DNA from: Motiliproteus sp. MSK22-1
GTDB taxonomy: Bacteria; Pseudomonadota; Gammaproteobacteria; Pseudomonadales; Balneatricaceae
DNA length: 64,000 bases
Reading direction: 5' to 3'
Assembly (NCBI RefSeq): GCF_001968815.1
Contig: NZ_MIEQ01000017.1
Span: forward strand, 62,001-126,000
The notes under the pieces are model-generated. The model was given only the letters and a program-made list of their open reading frames with translations. It did no database searches and had not been told where the DNA came from. Both the position numbers and the translations under genes were made by a program. Below, piece by piece: positions 1-11,630 of the stretch. Within the stretch, counting starts at the first letter, position 1. Every line of letters begins with the position of its first letter.

Positions 1-1
1 G

Positions 2-433
<432 letters not shown>

Positions 434-480
434 TTAATCGATTTCCATAAACTTAAACTTTTAAATTTAACTCTTAATAG

Positions 481-726
<246 letters not shown>

Positions 727-837
727 TCTGAGACCTTCCAACTCCTGGTTTGCTCTGAGTGTTTCTTCTTTTGAAGAGGACGTTACGAGCATAAGGAACT
801 GGGAGTAAGTTAAGCAACAATAACGAGGGGTGTTGGC

Positions 838-1308
838 GTGAATATCAATGCAACAATCATCGGCCAAGCCATAGCGTTTTTCTTCTTTGCCTGGTTCTGC
901 ATGAAATATGTGTGGCCACCATTGACTGAGGCTCTGCGTGAGCGTCAGAAGAAGATCGCTGAAGGTTTGGACGCAGCTGAACGTGCTTCACGTGACCTGG
1001 AGCTGGCAAAAGAAAAAGCTACTCAGGCACTGCGCGAAGGCAAAGAACAGGCTAGTGGTATCATCGATCAGGCTAACAAGCGTGCTAGCCAGATTATTGA
1101 TGAGGCCAAAGAGCAGGCTATCGCTGAAGGCGATCGTCTAAAAACGGCGGCAAAAGCAGAAATCGACCAGGAAATTAACCGTGCCAAGGAAGCTTTGCGC
1201 TCCCAGGTTGCCATTTTGGCAGTCTCCGGTGCGGAGAAGATTCTGGGCAAGTCTGTCGACAGTAAAGCGCAGGCTGAACTGGTAGACAAACTGGCGGCGG
1301 AGCTTTAA
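838..1308 (+). CDS. atpF: ATP synthase Fo subunit b
   Basis: This is the peripheral-stalk subunit of 156 residues, an inner-membrane anchor followed by a long coiled coil. The start is GTG at 838, preceded by GAGGGG, and the product opens [14 protein letters not shown], which aligns with the E. coli start. One membrane segment (about residues 5-27) is followed by a charged helical region rich in Ala, Glu and Lys that ends in the conserved [19 protein letters not shown]. It is the third gene of the operon, with atpH starting 18 bp downstream. Confidence 0.97.
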   Translation: MNINATIIGQAIAFFFFAWFCMKYVWPPLTEALRERQKKIAEGLDAAERASRDLELAKEKATQALREGKEQASGIIDQANKRASQIIDEAKEQAIAEGDRLKTAAKAEIDQEINRAKEALRSQVAILAVSGAEKILGKSVDSKAQAELVDKLAAEL

Positions 1309-1326
1309 TGCCAAGCGAGGTGAACG

Positions 1327-1857
1327 ATGGCTGAATTAAGCACAATCGCTCGGCCTTATACCAAAGCGGCATTTGAAACTGCTCTCGAGCAGAAAGCTTT
1401 GGATAAATGGTCCGAGATGCTCGCCTTGGCTGCTCAAGCGACCCAGGATGAGCAGGTGTCAACACTGCTGAGCAATCCGGCGCTGGGATCTGACCAGAAA
1501 GCTGAACTTATTCTGGAAATCTGCTCCGGTATGTCGGAGCAGGTACAGAATTTCGTTAAAATTCTGGCAGAAAACAACCGTCTGCTCGTACTACCGGAAA
1601 TTTCTTCGTTGTTTGATCGTTTTAAGGCTGAACAGCAAAAGAGTGTCGATGTCGAAGTGACCTCTGCCTTTAAATTGACCAAAGAACAACAGACCAAGCT
1701 AGTTCAGGCATTGGGTAAAAAGCTTGATCGCGAAGTGAACATCACCAGCTCTGTCGACAAGAGCTTGATTGGCGGATTGCTGATTAAGACTGAAGATCTG
1801 GTAATTGATGGTTCTATCCGCGGCAAGCTATCCAAGCTTTCCGAAGCATTGACCTGA
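1327..1857 (+). CDS. atpH: ATP synthase F1 subunit delta
   Basis: This 176-residue subunit joins the F1 head to the b-subunit stalk. It begins [17 protein letters not shown], the typical delta N-terminus, and ends with the conserved segment around [26 protein letters not shown]. The Shine-Dalgarno GAGGTGA precedes the ATG. It lies between atpF and atpA, with 16 bp to atpA, as in other gammaproteobacterial atp operons. Length is normal. Confidence 0.97.
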   Translation: MAELSTIARPYTKAAFETALEQKALDKWSEMLALAAQATQDEQVSTLLSNPALGSDQKAELILEICSGMSEQVQNFVKILAENNRLLVLPEISSLFDRFKAEQQKSVDVEVTSAFKLTKEQQTKLVQALGKKLDREVNITSSVDKSLIGGLLIKTEDLVIDGSIRGKLSKLSEALT

Positions 1858-1873
1858 GCGAGAGGGAAAGAGC

Positions 1874-3418
1874 ATGCAGCAACTGAATCCATCTGAGATC
1901 AGCGAAATTATTAAGAAGCGCATCGAAAAACTCGATGTTTCTTCTCAAGCCCAGAATGAGGGCACAATTGTCAGCGTATCCGACGGTATCATTACGATCC
2001 ACGGTCTGGCTGATGTTATGTACGGGGAAATGGTTGAGTTCCCTGGCGGCGTTTACGGTATGGCTCTGAACCTGGAGCAGGACTCTGTAGGTGCTGTAGT
2101 ACTAGGTGATTACCTGGGACTTAAAGAAGGTATGACTGCTCGTTGTACGGGTCGTGTACTGGAAGTTCCAGTCGGTCCAGAACTACTGGGCCGTGTTGTC
2201 GACGCACTGGGTAATCCTATCGATGGAAAAGGCCCTGTTGAAGCGAAGATGACTGACGCAGTTGAAAAGGTAGCACCTGGTGTTATCTGGCGTAAATCTG
2301 TAGACCAGCCTGTACAGACTGGTTATAAGTCTGTTGATGCCATGGTTCCTGTTGGTCGCGGCCAGCGTGAGCTTATCATCGGTGACCGTCAAACAGGTAA
2401 AACTGCCGTCGCTATTGATGCAATCATCAATCAGAAAAGCACAGGCGTTAAGTGTGTTTATGTAGCGATTGGTCAGAAGCAGTCCACCATCTCCAACGTT
2501 GTTCGTAAGCTTGAAGAGCATGGCGCAATGGATCACACCATTGTTGTCGCTGCTGGCGCTTCCGACCCTGCTGCTATGCAATACCTGGCAGCTTACGCTG
2601 GTTGTACCATGGGTGAGTACTTCCGTGACCGTGGTGAAGATGCTCTGATCATTTATGATGATCTGACCAAGCAAGCCTGGGCTTATCGTCAAATTTCACT
2701 ATTGCTTCGTCGCCCACCGGGTCGTGAAGCTTATCCTGGTGATGTTTTCTATCTTCACTCTCGTCTGTTGGAGCGTGCTTCCCGCGTTTCTGAAGAGTTT
2801 GTTGAGAAGTTCACCGATGGTGAAGTAAAGGGTAAGACTGGTTCCTTGACTGCATTGCCAATCATTGAAACCCAAGGTGGTGACGTATCGGCATTCGTAC
2901 CGACTAACGTTATCTCTATCACCGATGGTCAGATCTTCCTGGAAAGTGACCTGTTCAACGCCGGTATCCGTCCTGCGATGAACGCTGGTATCTCTGTATC
3001 CCGTGTAGGTGGTGCAGCACAGACCAAGATCATCAAGAAGTTGGGTGGTGGTATTCGTCTGGCCTTGGCACAGTATCGTGAATTGGCTGCATTCTCGCAG
3101 TTTGCATCTGATCTTGATGAGGCAACTCGTAAGCAGCTTGAGCATGGTCAGCGCGTAACTGAGCTGATGAAGCAGAAGCAGTACTCTCCAATGAGCCTGG
3201 CTGAAATGGGCTTGGTACTGTATGCCGCGAACGAAGGTTTCCTTGAAGATATCGAATTGAATAAGATTCAGGATTTTGAAGCGGCGCTGTTGGCGTTCTT
3301 CAATGCTGAATATGCTGATCTTGTTGCCAAGATCAATGAGTCTGGCGATTATAACGACGACATCGCTGCTCAGTTCAAGGCCGGTATCGAGAAGTTCAAG
3401 AGCACCCAAACCTGGTAA
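1874..3418 (+). CDS. atpA: ATP synthase F1 subunit alpha
   Basis: This is the regulatory nucleotide-binding subunit of F1, 514 residues, at the cytoplasmic face of the membrane. It begins [18 protein letters not shown]. The P-loop GDRQTGKTA and the downstream [30 protein letters not shown] segment, which includes the arginine reaching into the beta catalytic site, are intact. Length is the family norm (E. coli 513). The 91-bp gap to atpG holds a nested hairpin, listed separately. Confidence 0.98.
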   Translation: MQQLNPSEISEIIKKRIEKLDVSSQAQNEGTIVSVSDGIITIHGLADVMYGEMVEFPGGVYGMALNLEQDSVGAVVLGDYLGLKEGMTARCTGRVLEVPVGPELLGRVVDALGNPIDGKGPVEAKMTDAVEKVAPGVIWRKSVDQPVQTGYKSVDAMVPVGRGQRELIIGDRQTGKTAVAIDAIINQKSTGVKCVYVAIGQKQSTISNVVRKLEEHGAMDHTIVVAAGASDPAAMQYLAAYAGCTMGEYFRDRGEDALIIYDDLTKQAWAYRQISLLLRRPPGREAYPGDVFYLHSRLLERASRVSEEFVEKFTDGEVKGKTGSLTALPIIETQGGDVSAFVPTNVISITDGQIFLESDLFNAGIRPAMNAGISVSRVGGAAQTKIIKKLGGGIRLALAQYRELAAFSQFASDLDEATRKQLEHGQRVTELMKQKQYSPMSLAEMGLVLYAANEGFLEDIELNKIQDFEAALLAFFNAEYADLVAKINESGDYNDDIAAQFKAGIEKFKSTQTW

Positions 3419-3437
3419 GTCAATTACCGGTATTCGT

Positions 3438-3470
3438 TGGGAGCTTGGGCGGTTAGCCCGGAGACTCCCA
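3438..3470 (+). other. Nested hairpin between atpA and atpG
   Basis: The outer arms TGGGAG and CTCCCA enclose inner arms GGGC and GCCC around a GGTTA loop. No T-run follows, so it is not an intrinsic terminator. A role in mRNA stability or translational balance within the operon is inference. Confidence 0.45.
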
Positions 3471-3509
3471 GCGAGGGTAGAACTTCAACGAACTTAAAGG
3501 CAGAAAGAT

Positions 3510-4373
3510 ATGGCAGCCGGAAAAGAGATTAAAACCCAGATTGCGAGTATCCAGAGCACGCGTAAGATCACTAGCGCCATGGAAATGGTTGCGGCGTCTA
3601 AAATGCGTAGAGCTCAGGACCGTATGCAGGCGAGCCGCCCTTATGCGGATCTGATGCGCGGTGTGATCCAGCATCTGGCAAAATCTAATCCTGAATATAA
3701 ACACCTGTATCTGCAAGAGCGGGAAGTTAAGCGGGTTGGCTATATCGTTGTTTCATCTGATCGTGGACTTTGCGGTGGTCTGAACGTTAACGCGTTTAAG
3801 ACGATGGTTAAGTCTATGTCCGAGATGCACACAAAGGGTGTCGAGATTGATATCTGTGCAATCGGTTCCAAAGCTGCTGGATTTTTCAGAAGTTATGGTG
3901 GCAATGTTGTTGCTGCAACTTCTGGACTGGGAGATTCCCCGGAAATCAGCCGCCTGATCGGCAGTGTCAAGATCATGCTTGATAACTATGCTGACGGAAA
4001 ACTGGATCAGCTGTACATCGTGTATAACAGCTTCGTCAATACAATGACCCAAGCACCGGTCGTTGAACAGCTCCTGCCGCTGAAAGCAGAAGACGATGAA
4101 GAAAGTCTGAATCACCACTGGGATTACATCTATGAGCCTGATGCAAAAGAGCTTCTGGATGGCCTGTTGACTCGATATATCGAGGCATTGGTGTATCAGA
4201 CTGTGGTTGAAAATAACGCCTGTGAACAAGCTGCACGAATGATTGCGATGAAGAGCGCCACCGACAATGCCGGTGATCTCATCAATGATCTGCAGAGGGT
4301 TTACAACAAGGCACGTCAGGCTGCGATCACTCAGGAAATTTCTGAGATCGTCAGTGGAGCAGCGGCTGTATAA
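3510..4373 (+). CDS. atpG: ATP synthase F1 subunit gamma
   Basis: This is the central rotor shaft of F1, 287 residues. It begins [32 protein letters not shown], the conserved N-terminal helix, and ends with the conserved helix [29 protein letters not shown]. The internal [14 protein letters not shown] motif is also typical. Length equals that of E. coli AtpG. It is flanked by atpA and atpD in the usual order. Confidence 0.98.
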   Translation: MAAGKEIKTQIASIQSTRKITSAMEMVAASKMRRAQDRMQASRPYADLMRGVIQHLAKSNPEYKHLYLQEREVKRVGYIVVSSDRGLCGGLNVNAFKTMVKSMSEMHTKGVEIDICAIGSKAAGFFRSYGGNVVAATSGLGDSPEISRLIGSVKIMLDNYADGKLDQLYIVYNSFVNTMTQAPVVEQLLPLKAEDDEESLNHHWDYIYEPDAKELLDGLLTRYIEALVYQTVVENNACEQAARMIAMKSATDNAGDLINDLQRVYNKARQAAITQEISEIVSGAAAV

Positions 4374-4382
4374 CTTTTATAG

Positions 4383-5855
<1,473 letters not shown>

Positions 5856-5946
5856 CCGTCTTTGCGCCCTCTGCTGAGCTTTGCAACGTAAACTGTTTGT
5901 AAAGTAAATTAGTAGTGGAGGGCTTAGACGCCAAAGAGGTGACAAT

Positions 5947-6372
5947 ATGGCTATGACAGTTCATTGCGACATCGTAAGTGCAGAAGAAGAGATCTTCTCC
6001 GGCCTGATTGAGTTTGTCTCGCTGACAGGTAGTTTGGGTGACGTGGGTATTACACCGGGTCACGCACCACTGCTGACGGAGATCAAACCAGGTCCCGTCG
6101 AGCTGAGAAAGCAAGGCGGTGAAGAGGATATCTTCTACGTGTCCGGTGGTTTCCTTGAGGTTCAACCGAGTAAGGTGACCATCATGGCCGACACAGCACT
6201 ACGTGCACATGATATGAACGAAGCTGCCGCTGAGGAAGCACGCAAGCAGGCTGAGCAGGCTCTGTCTGATCAGAATGCTGAGTTTGAATACTCTCGTGCG
6301 ACCAGCCAACTGGCTGAAGCAGCTGCACAACTGCGTACTATCCAGCAGATTCGCAAGAAGATGGGTAAATAA
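5947..6372 (+). CDS. atpC: ATP synthase F1 subunit epsilon
   Basis: This 141-residue subunit couples the rotor to the c-ring and inhibits ATP hydrolysis through its C-terminal helices. It begins [19 protein letters not shown]. The N-terminal beta-sandwich includes [19 protein letters not shown], and the C-terminal helical hairpin is rich in Ala, Glu and Gln. The Shine-Dalgarno GAGGTGA precedes the ATG. It is the last gene of the operon and is followed by a strong terminator. Confidence 0.97.
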   Translation: MAMTVHCDIVSAEEEIFSGLIEFVSLTGSLGDVGITPGHAPLLTEIKPGPVELRKQGGEEDIFYVSGGFLEVQPSKVTIMADTALRAHDMNEAAAEEARKQAEQALSDQNAEFEYSRATSQLAEAAAQLRTIQQIRKKMGK

Positions 6373-6405
6373 AGCAGCCAATCGGTTAGCTTTGTTAGAT
6401 AATAA

Positions 6406-6431
6406 GGGGCGGTTTTTACCGCCCCTTTTTT
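6406..6431 (+). terminator. Intrinsic terminator of the atp operon
   Basis: GGGGCGG (6406-6412) pairs perfectly with CCGCCCC (6419-6425) across a six-base loop, followed at once by six T residues. It lies 34 bp after the atpC stop codon. Confidence 0.93.
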
Positions 6432-6590
6432 GTGTACAGAATAGTCGTTTTAAAAAGGCATATTTATACACAATGAAGCCTGTAGAAACTAAGGCAGGCA
6501 ACAGTAGCCGAAGGTGATAGAAGAAAGTGGCACAAGAGTGTGATAAACGATTAGTGTTGAAAATGACCAATTAAGTACTTCTACAACTGT

Positions 6591-6636
6591 TCGTATATTC
6601 GTAATACCACTCGTGGCACTATTCGTAACAATCGTA
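6591..6636. promoter_or_regulatory. Four TCGTA boxes upstream of glmU
   Basis: TCGTA occurs at 6591, 6599, 6623 and 6632, and two copies lie within identical TATTCGTAA nonamers 24 bp apart. They lie between the atp terminator and the glmU start codon at 6676. This may be a regulator array or promoter region, but no binding protein can be assigned from sequence. Confidence 0.25.
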
Positions 6637-6675
6637 GTTGGAAAACATAGCATTAACATAGCTGAGGGATAACAG

Positions 6676-8064
6676 ATGGCGTTAGAGGTGATCATACTGG
6701 CGGCTGGTCAGGGAACTAGGATGAAATCAGCGCTGCCTAAAGTACTGCATCCTGTGGCGGGAAAGCCGATGGTTGGTCATGTAATTGATACGGCGTCCGG
6801 GCTTTTACCGACTAAAACTCATGTTGTTATTGGCCATGGATCATCTTTGCTGCAAGATTTTCTATCGAGAAATTACTTATCCACAGATGAACAGCCTTGC
6901 CGAAATCTGATTATTGCAGAACAAACCGAGCAGTTGGGTACTGGACATGCTGTTGATCAGGCTATGCCATCTGTGGATAACGACTCCACTGTATTAGTGC
7001 TTTACGGTGATGTTCCGATGATTCGGCAGGATACTCTCGAGCAAATGGTAGCAGTGGCTAAACACCAGAAACTGGCATTATTGACAGTTGAGGTGGCTGA
7101 TTCCACAGGATATGGTCGAATTGTTCGTAATGCCAGTGGAGCGGTGGAAGCCATAGTCGAACATAAAGATGCTAATGCTGAGCAGCTGGCTATCAAAGAA
7201 ATTAATACCGGCATTCTCGCCTTGCCCGCCTCCTGGCTTAAAGACTGGCTACCCAAATTATCATCAGATAATGCTCAGGGTGAGTACTACCTGACAGACA
7301 TCATTGAGATGGCTGCCAAACTGGATCTCCCGATAACCGCAATTCAGCCCAGTTGTGAAGAAGAGGTCCAGGGTGTTAACAATCGCTTGCAGCTTGCAGA
7401 ACTTGAGCGTTGGCATCAGCGCCAGCAAGCAAATCACTGGATGACTCTGGGTGTCACCTTACTAGATCCAAATCGAGTCGATTTTCGAGGTGATGTACAC
7501 ATCGAGCAGGATGTGAGCGTTGATGTTAATGTTATCTTTGAGGGGCGGGTCAGAATAGGAACAAGTGTAACCATTGGCGCCAACTGTATTTTGAAAGATT
7601 GTGAAATAGCTGACGGCACTGTGATTAAGCCCAATTCGATGATCGATGGTAGTCGGATTGATGAAGACTGTGAAATAGGCCCCTATGCTCGCTTGCGTCC
7701 CGGTACCGTTTTGGCGGCAGATGCAAAGGTAGGCAATTTTGTAGAAACCAAAAAAACGACTGTCGGCGAAGGATCCAAAATAAACCACCTGAGCTATGTC
7801 GGGGATGCAATCGTTGGTTGCGGGGTTAATATTGGTGCCGGTACTATTACCTGCAACTACGATGGGGTAAACAAGTTCCAGACTGATATTGGTGACGGGG
7901 CGTTCATTGGCTCTAACACTTCATTGGTTGCTCCGGTAAAAGTAGGAAAAGGTGCAACGACAGGTGCTGGCTCTACAATCACCAAAGAAATACCAGAGGG
8001 GGCCCTTGGAGTGGCACGGGGCCGTCAGACTAATTTGACATCATGGAAGCGCCCGACCAAGTAA
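6676..8064 (+). CDS. glmU: Bifunctional GlcNAc-1-P uridyltransferase / GlcN-1-P acetyltransferase
   Basis: GlmU makes UDP-N-acetylglucosamine in the cytoplasm in two steps: acetylation of glucosamine-1-phosphate, then uridylyl transfer. The N-terminal domain (about residues 1-230) has the pyrophosphorylase signature LAAGQGTRMKSALPKVLHPVAGKPM. The C-terminal part (about 250-450) is a left-handed beta-helix of hexapeptide repeats, with GAGTITCNYDG and the conserved VARGRQTN segment. The 462-residue length is near E. coli GlmU (456). The start has GAGGGA upstream. It is followed by glmS on the same strand with a 66-bp gap, so two consecutive enzymes of the pathway sit together. Confidence 0.97.
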   Translation: MALEVIILAAGQGTRMKSALPKVLHPVAGKPMVGHVIDTASGLLPTKTHVVIGHGSSLLQDFLSRNYLSTDEQPCRNLIIAEQTEQLGTGHAVDQAMPSVDNDSTVLVLYGDVPMIRQDTLEQMVAVAKHQKLALLTVEVADSTGYGRIVRNASGAVEAIVEHKDANAEQLAIKEINTGILALPASWLKDWLPKLSSDNAQGEYYLTDIIEMAAKLDLPITAIQPSCEEEVQGVNNRLQLAELERWHQRQQANHWMTLGVTLLDPNRVDFRGDVHIEQDVSVDVNVIFEGRVRIGTSVTIGANCILKDCEIADGTVIKPNSMIDGSRIDEDCEIGPYARLRPGTVLAADAKVGNFVETKKTTVGEGSKINHLSYVGDAIVGCGVNIGAGTITCNYDGVNKFQTDIGDGAFIGSNTSLVAPVKVGKGATTGAGSTITKEIPEGALGVARGRQTNLTSWKRPTK

Positions 8065-8130
8065 TTGCGAAGTTGAGTAATAATACTTCTCAAAATGGTT
8101 GGACTGTAAAGTAACCAAAGGAAACGATAT

Positions 8131-9978
8131 ATGTGTGGCATTGTCGGCGCAGTAGCGCAGCGTGAAGTATCTGCAATACTCCTGGAAGGTCTTAAACGTC
8201 TGGAGTATCGAGGCTACGATTCAGCAGGAATGGCAGTCTTTGACGGGCAGACTCAGCAGATAGGCTGTATTAAACGCCCGGGAAAGGTGGCTGAGCTGGA
8301 GAAAGCGCTGTCAGGTTCTCCACTGACCGGTACTACAGGAATTGCTCACACCCGTTGGGCCACACATGGTAAGCCTGAAGAACACAATGCTCACCCTCAT
8401 ATGGCTTCGGACCGTGTGGCTGTTGTGCACAACGGAATCATTGAGAACTTTGAACCTCTCAAGGCGGAACTTCAGGCCCAAGGCTGTGAATTCAGCTCTG
8501 ACACCGACACCGAAGTAATCGCTCACTTGGTCCATGGTAAGCTGTTAAAGGGACTCGATTTTTCCACCGCGGTGTTTGACAGTATTGCTCAGCTGGATGG
8601 TGCTTTTGCTCTGGCGATTATGGATCGAGAGGATCCGACCCGTTTGATGGCGGCAAGAATGGGCAGCCCTTTGGTGATCGGAGTGGGTATTGGCGAGAAC
8701 TTTATCGCTTCAGATCCACTGGCAATGTTGCAGGTCACCGATCAGTTTATCTATCTTGACGAAGGGGAGCTTGCCGAGGTTTCTCTGCAAAGTGTTAAGG
8801 TTTTTGATGCCCAGCGCCAACCTGTATCCCATGACATCCAGCGTTTTGAACATGGCCATGATGCAACGGATAAAGGCGAATATCGTCACTATATGATGAA
8901 AGAGATCTTCGAGCAGCCGAATGTTGTGCGTTCGGTGTTAGAGGGTCGTATCAGTGCTGAACGGGTTTTGGAGCAGGCATTTGGTGCTACAGCTGGAGAA
9001 GTTTTTGATCAGGTCAGAGCCGTACAGATTATCGCCTGTGGTACCAGTTATCATGCTGGGTTGGTAGCTAAATACTGGATTGAAGAGCTGGTGGGTATTC
9101 CCTGTCAGGTGGAAGTGGCCAGCGAATATCGCTACCGAAAAACAGTTGCTCTCCCCGGAAGCCTGTTTATAACCATATCCCAGTCTGGCGAGACTGCTGA
9201 TACCCTGGCAGCTCTGCGAGAGGCCAAAGCACTCCCGGCAGATAAAGGGTTTGTTTCCTGTCTGAGTATCTGCAATGTTCCCGGTAGCTCCCTGGTACGG
9301 GAATCTGATCTGGCATTAATGACCAAAGCAGGTCCTGAGATTGGTGTTGCTTCTACAAAAGCATTTACCAGCCAACTTGTTGCTCTGTTGTTAACCACAT
9401 TGGTTCTGGCACGTCGAACCGGACTTGATTCAGCGATAGAAAAACAGCTTATTCAGGAATTGAGAGAGTTGCCTGAGCTGCTGGAGACCGCCCTGGAGCT
9501 GGATGGCCCTATACAATCATTGTCTGAGCGTTTTGCTGAGAAGAATCACAGTCTGTTTTTGGGGCGTGGTGCCATGTATCCGGTTGCGATGGAAGGCGCT
9601 CTGAAGCTCAAGGAGATCTCCTACATTCATGCCGAGGCTTACCCGGCTGGAGAATTAAAACATGGCCCACTGGCGCTGGTGGACAGGGAAATGCCGGTGA
9701 TCGTTGTAGCGCCCAACAACAGTATGCTTGAAAAACTGAAAGCGAATATGCAGGAAGTTCGGGCGCGTGGTGGAGAACTTTATGTTTTTGCCGACCAGGC
9801 TGCAAACCTGGAAAACGGAGACGGTGTTCATACCCTTGAACTACCTCATACCAGCAGCGTACTGGAACCGATTCTTTATACAATACCGTTACAATTGCTG
9901 TCGTACCATGTGGCGGTTCTGAAGGGAACGGACGTAGATCAGCCGCGGAACTTGGCCAAGTCAGTGACTGTTGAGTGA
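8131..9978 (+). CDS. glmS: Glutamine-fructose-6-phosphate aminotransferase (isomerising)
   Basis: GlmS makes glucosamine-6-phosphate from fructose-6-phosphate and glutamine, the first committed step towards UDP-GlcNAc. The N-terminal glutaminase domain starts MCGIVGAVAQRE, so Cys2 becomes the nucleophilic N-terminus after Met removal. Two SIS sugar-isomerase domains follow (about residues 290-430 and 460-605), with ACGTSYHAG, ISQSGETADTLAALR and the C-terminal DQPRNLAKSVTVE. Length is 615 residues (E. coli 609). No glmS ribozyme is seen upstream, as expected outside Gram-positives. Confidence 0.97.
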   Translation: MCGIVGAVAQREVSAILLEGLKRLEYRGYDSAGMAVFDGQTQQIGCIKRPGKVAELEKALSGSPLTGTTGIAHTRWATHGKPEEHNAHPHMASDRVAVVHNGIIENFEPLKAELQAQGCEFSSDTDTEVIAHLVHGKLLKGLDFSTAVFDSIAQLDGAFALAIMDREDPTRLMAARMGSPLVIGVGIGENFIASDPLAMLQVTDQFIYLDEGELAEVSLQSVKVFDAQRQPVSHDIQRFEHGHDATDKGEYRHYMMKEIFEQPNVVRSVLEGRISAERVLEQAFGATAGEVFDQVRAVQIIACGTSYHAGLVAKYWIEELVGIPCQVEVASEYRYRKTVALPGSLFITISQSGETADTLAALREAKALPADKGFVSCLSICNVPGSSLVRESDLALMTKAGPEIGVASTKAFTSQLVALLLTTLVLARRTGLDSAIEKQLIQELRELPELLETALELDGPIQSLSERFAEKNHSLFLGRGAMYPVAMEGALKLKEISYIHAEAYPAGELKHGPLALVDREMPVIVVAPNNSMLEKLKANMQEVRARGGELYVFADQAANLENGDGVHTLELPHTSSVLEPILYTIPLQLLSYHVAVLKGTDVDQPRNLAKSVTVE

Positions 9979-10062
9979 ATTGGTAGGGGATTGTCAGATC
10001 CGTAGACTATTGAAACTCTCAGGGACTGAGCTTTAAGCAGGTATTCTGGTTAGTCGATATAA

Positions 10063-10087
10063 AGCTACTCCCCTTAGGAGAGTAGCT
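10063..10087. terminator. Hairpin after glmS
   Basis: AGCTACTC (10063-10070) and GAGTAGCT (10080-10087) form a perfect 8-bp stem with a 9-base loop, between the convergent glmS and the small minus-strand gene. There is no clear T-run, so its function as a terminator is uncertain. Confidence 0.4.
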
Positions 10088-10131
10088 GATGCTTAATTCG
10101 TTTTCCTTCCTTGGCTCGATTTTCCTGACAA

Positions 10132-10326
10132 CTAATCAAAATCGTACTCGATCAACTCCTTTCTAAGTTGTTTTTTCTCAAAGTGTTCTTCAATGGACCT
10201 TCTTGCGTGCAGGTTTCGTTCGCTGGCGGCCTTTTTTTCTAACTGCTGGGTTTCACTATCCAGTTCCATGAAAATGTCAAAGACTTGGGTTTGCAGTTCA
10301 CTCAAATGAGGATCGTTTAACAGCAT
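10132..10326 (-). CDS. Small charged protein, resembles PA3496-like family
   Basis: This 64-residue protein is not identified with certainty. The start is placed at the ATG at 10326, with GGAG eight bases upstream; a GTG three codons earlier is also open. The N-terminal half is amphipathic (LSELQTQVFDIFMELDSET). The C-terminal half is highly charged, with the pattern ARRSIEEHFEKKQLRKELIEYDFD. This resembles the ARR-IE-x-E-LRxE ending of small gammaproteobacterial proteins annotated as PA3496-like; the match is from memory and weak. No signal peptide or membrane segment is seen. It stands alone between glmS and hexR. Confidence 0.55.
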   Translation of the reverse strand: MLLNDPHLSELQTQVFDIFMELDSETQQLEKKAASERNLHARRSIEEHFEKKQLRKELIEYDFD

Positions 10327-10535
10327 GGTTATCACTCCACGTCAGATTAACAATCAGAAGATGGGCTCATATTAGGCCGCGACTGTGACAGTTATATGAC
10401 GGGTCGCCGGCCCAGAGCTTATCTAATCTCATAGCTTGGCTAAAAATGCAATAGTGCACTGCGGTAGCCGAATTGATTTGCAGTCACTGTTGGATGAGAG
10501 GGGTTAGCAGTCAGGATTTTTATTAGTATGAATTA

Positions 10536-11411
10536 TCAGGATTTTTTTATCAGAGGTCGTTTCTCATTCTGACGGAGAGAGCGCAGACTGCGGCGGATTG
10601 TTTTCAAATGGTCGACGACACCGGGTCCAAGCTTCATGGCCAGACCAACGGCTAGCACATCGATAACCACCAGATGTACCACTCTGGAAGACATTAACGC
10701 ACTTAAATCCTTATCTTCTTCCAGGTCTATATGGATGGGTATATTAGCGACTTCTGCTAACGGGGTATCACTGGGACATAATGCAATGACGGTTGCACCA
10801 TTTTCTTTGGCGAGCTTGGCAGAATGGAGCAAATCCTTGGTACGTCCGGTCTGGGATATGGCCACTACGACATCCCCCTCAGACAGGCTGACCGCACAAA
10901 TTGATTGTAAATGGGGGTCCGAGCAGGCTACGGCTGAAACTCTCAGGCGGTAAAATTTGTGTTGGGCGTCAGTGCAGACTGCCGCAGAGGCACCAAAACC
11001 ATAGAATTCGATACGACTTGCCCGGGCTAATGCCTCTATGGCTGATTCAAGAGTCTGTTCGTCAAGCATCTCTTTGATATTGATAAGATTTCCTACCGTG
11101 GAATCAAAGATCTTCTGCTTGAAGTCACTGATAGTATCCTTTTTGTTCAGGGAGAAGGGTTCATAGTTAGGGTTGGTTGCCAGAACCTGGGCAAGTGTCA
11201 GTTTAAAATCTTGAAAACCATCATAATTGAGAGCACGACAAAAGCGCACAACGGTGGGTTCGCTGACCTGCGCTTCTGAGGCGAGGTCAACTATCCGCAT
11301 GTGGATAATGTCGTTGGGCTGAGCCAGAACATAGTCAGCGACTTTTTGCTCAGACTTCCGCAAGGAAGAACGTGCTTCAGCGATGGTTTTCAACAGATTA
11401 ACGGTGTTCAA
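10536..11411 (-). CDS. hexR: HexR-type (RpiR family) sugar-responsive transcription regulator
   Basis: HexR proteins repress or activate glucose-catabolism genes and sense the Entner-Doudoroff intermediate KDPG. The N-terminal helix-turn-helix holds LRKSEQKVADYVL and the recognition region VSEPTVVRFCRAL; a SIS domain (about residues 110-260) includes FYGFGASAAVCTDAQHKFYR and ISQTGRTKDLLHSAK. The frame is open from a TTG at 11528, but the family alignment starts at NTVNLLKTIAEAR, so the TTG at 11411 is preferred (291 residues, against 285-289 for known HexR). There is no ATG or GTG in between. No HexR-like operator was seen nearby and no glycolytic gene is adjacent, so its targets here are unknown. 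Confidence 0.82.
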   Translation of the reverse strand: MNTVNLLKTIAEARSSLRKSEQKVADYVLAQPNDIIHMRIVDLASEAQVSEPTVVRFCRALNYDGFQDFKLTLAQVLATNPNYEPFSLNKKDTISDFKQKIFDSTVGNLINIKEMLDEQTLESAIEALARASRIEFYGFGASAAVCTDAQHKFYRLRVSAVACSDPHLQSICAVSLSEGDVVVAISQTGRTKDLLHSAKLAKENGATVIALCPSDTPLAEVANIPIHIDLEEDKDLSALMSSRVVHLVVIDVLAVGLAMKLGPGVVDHLKTIRRSLRSLRQNEKRPLIKKS

Positions 11412-11630
11412 TATCGACTTTCCCGAGCCATAGTGATTTTTGGCAAAAACGCTAAGGATATGTAAAACGGCGTTGTAAAACCAGCCCTGTTTCTGATCGA
11501 CCTGATAATAGGATTCTGGTGTTTTCAATGGATCGGAAGAACTCTGCGGTTCTACTGTTACCGGGTGATGAAGTGACTGAAAGCGGGCTTTAAATCCTAA
11601 CTGAACCTTCTTTACATCAATAGTGGCCTG

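Noticed and set aside
2183-3409. Long minus-strand frames opposite atpA (169 and 236 codons)
   Set aside because: They are shadows of the strongly codon-biased atpA; their products are Thr/Ser-rich and unlike any known family.
8065-8130. glmS ribozyme in the leader of glmS
   Set aside because: The 66-bp gap is too short and shows none of the conserved ribozyme core.
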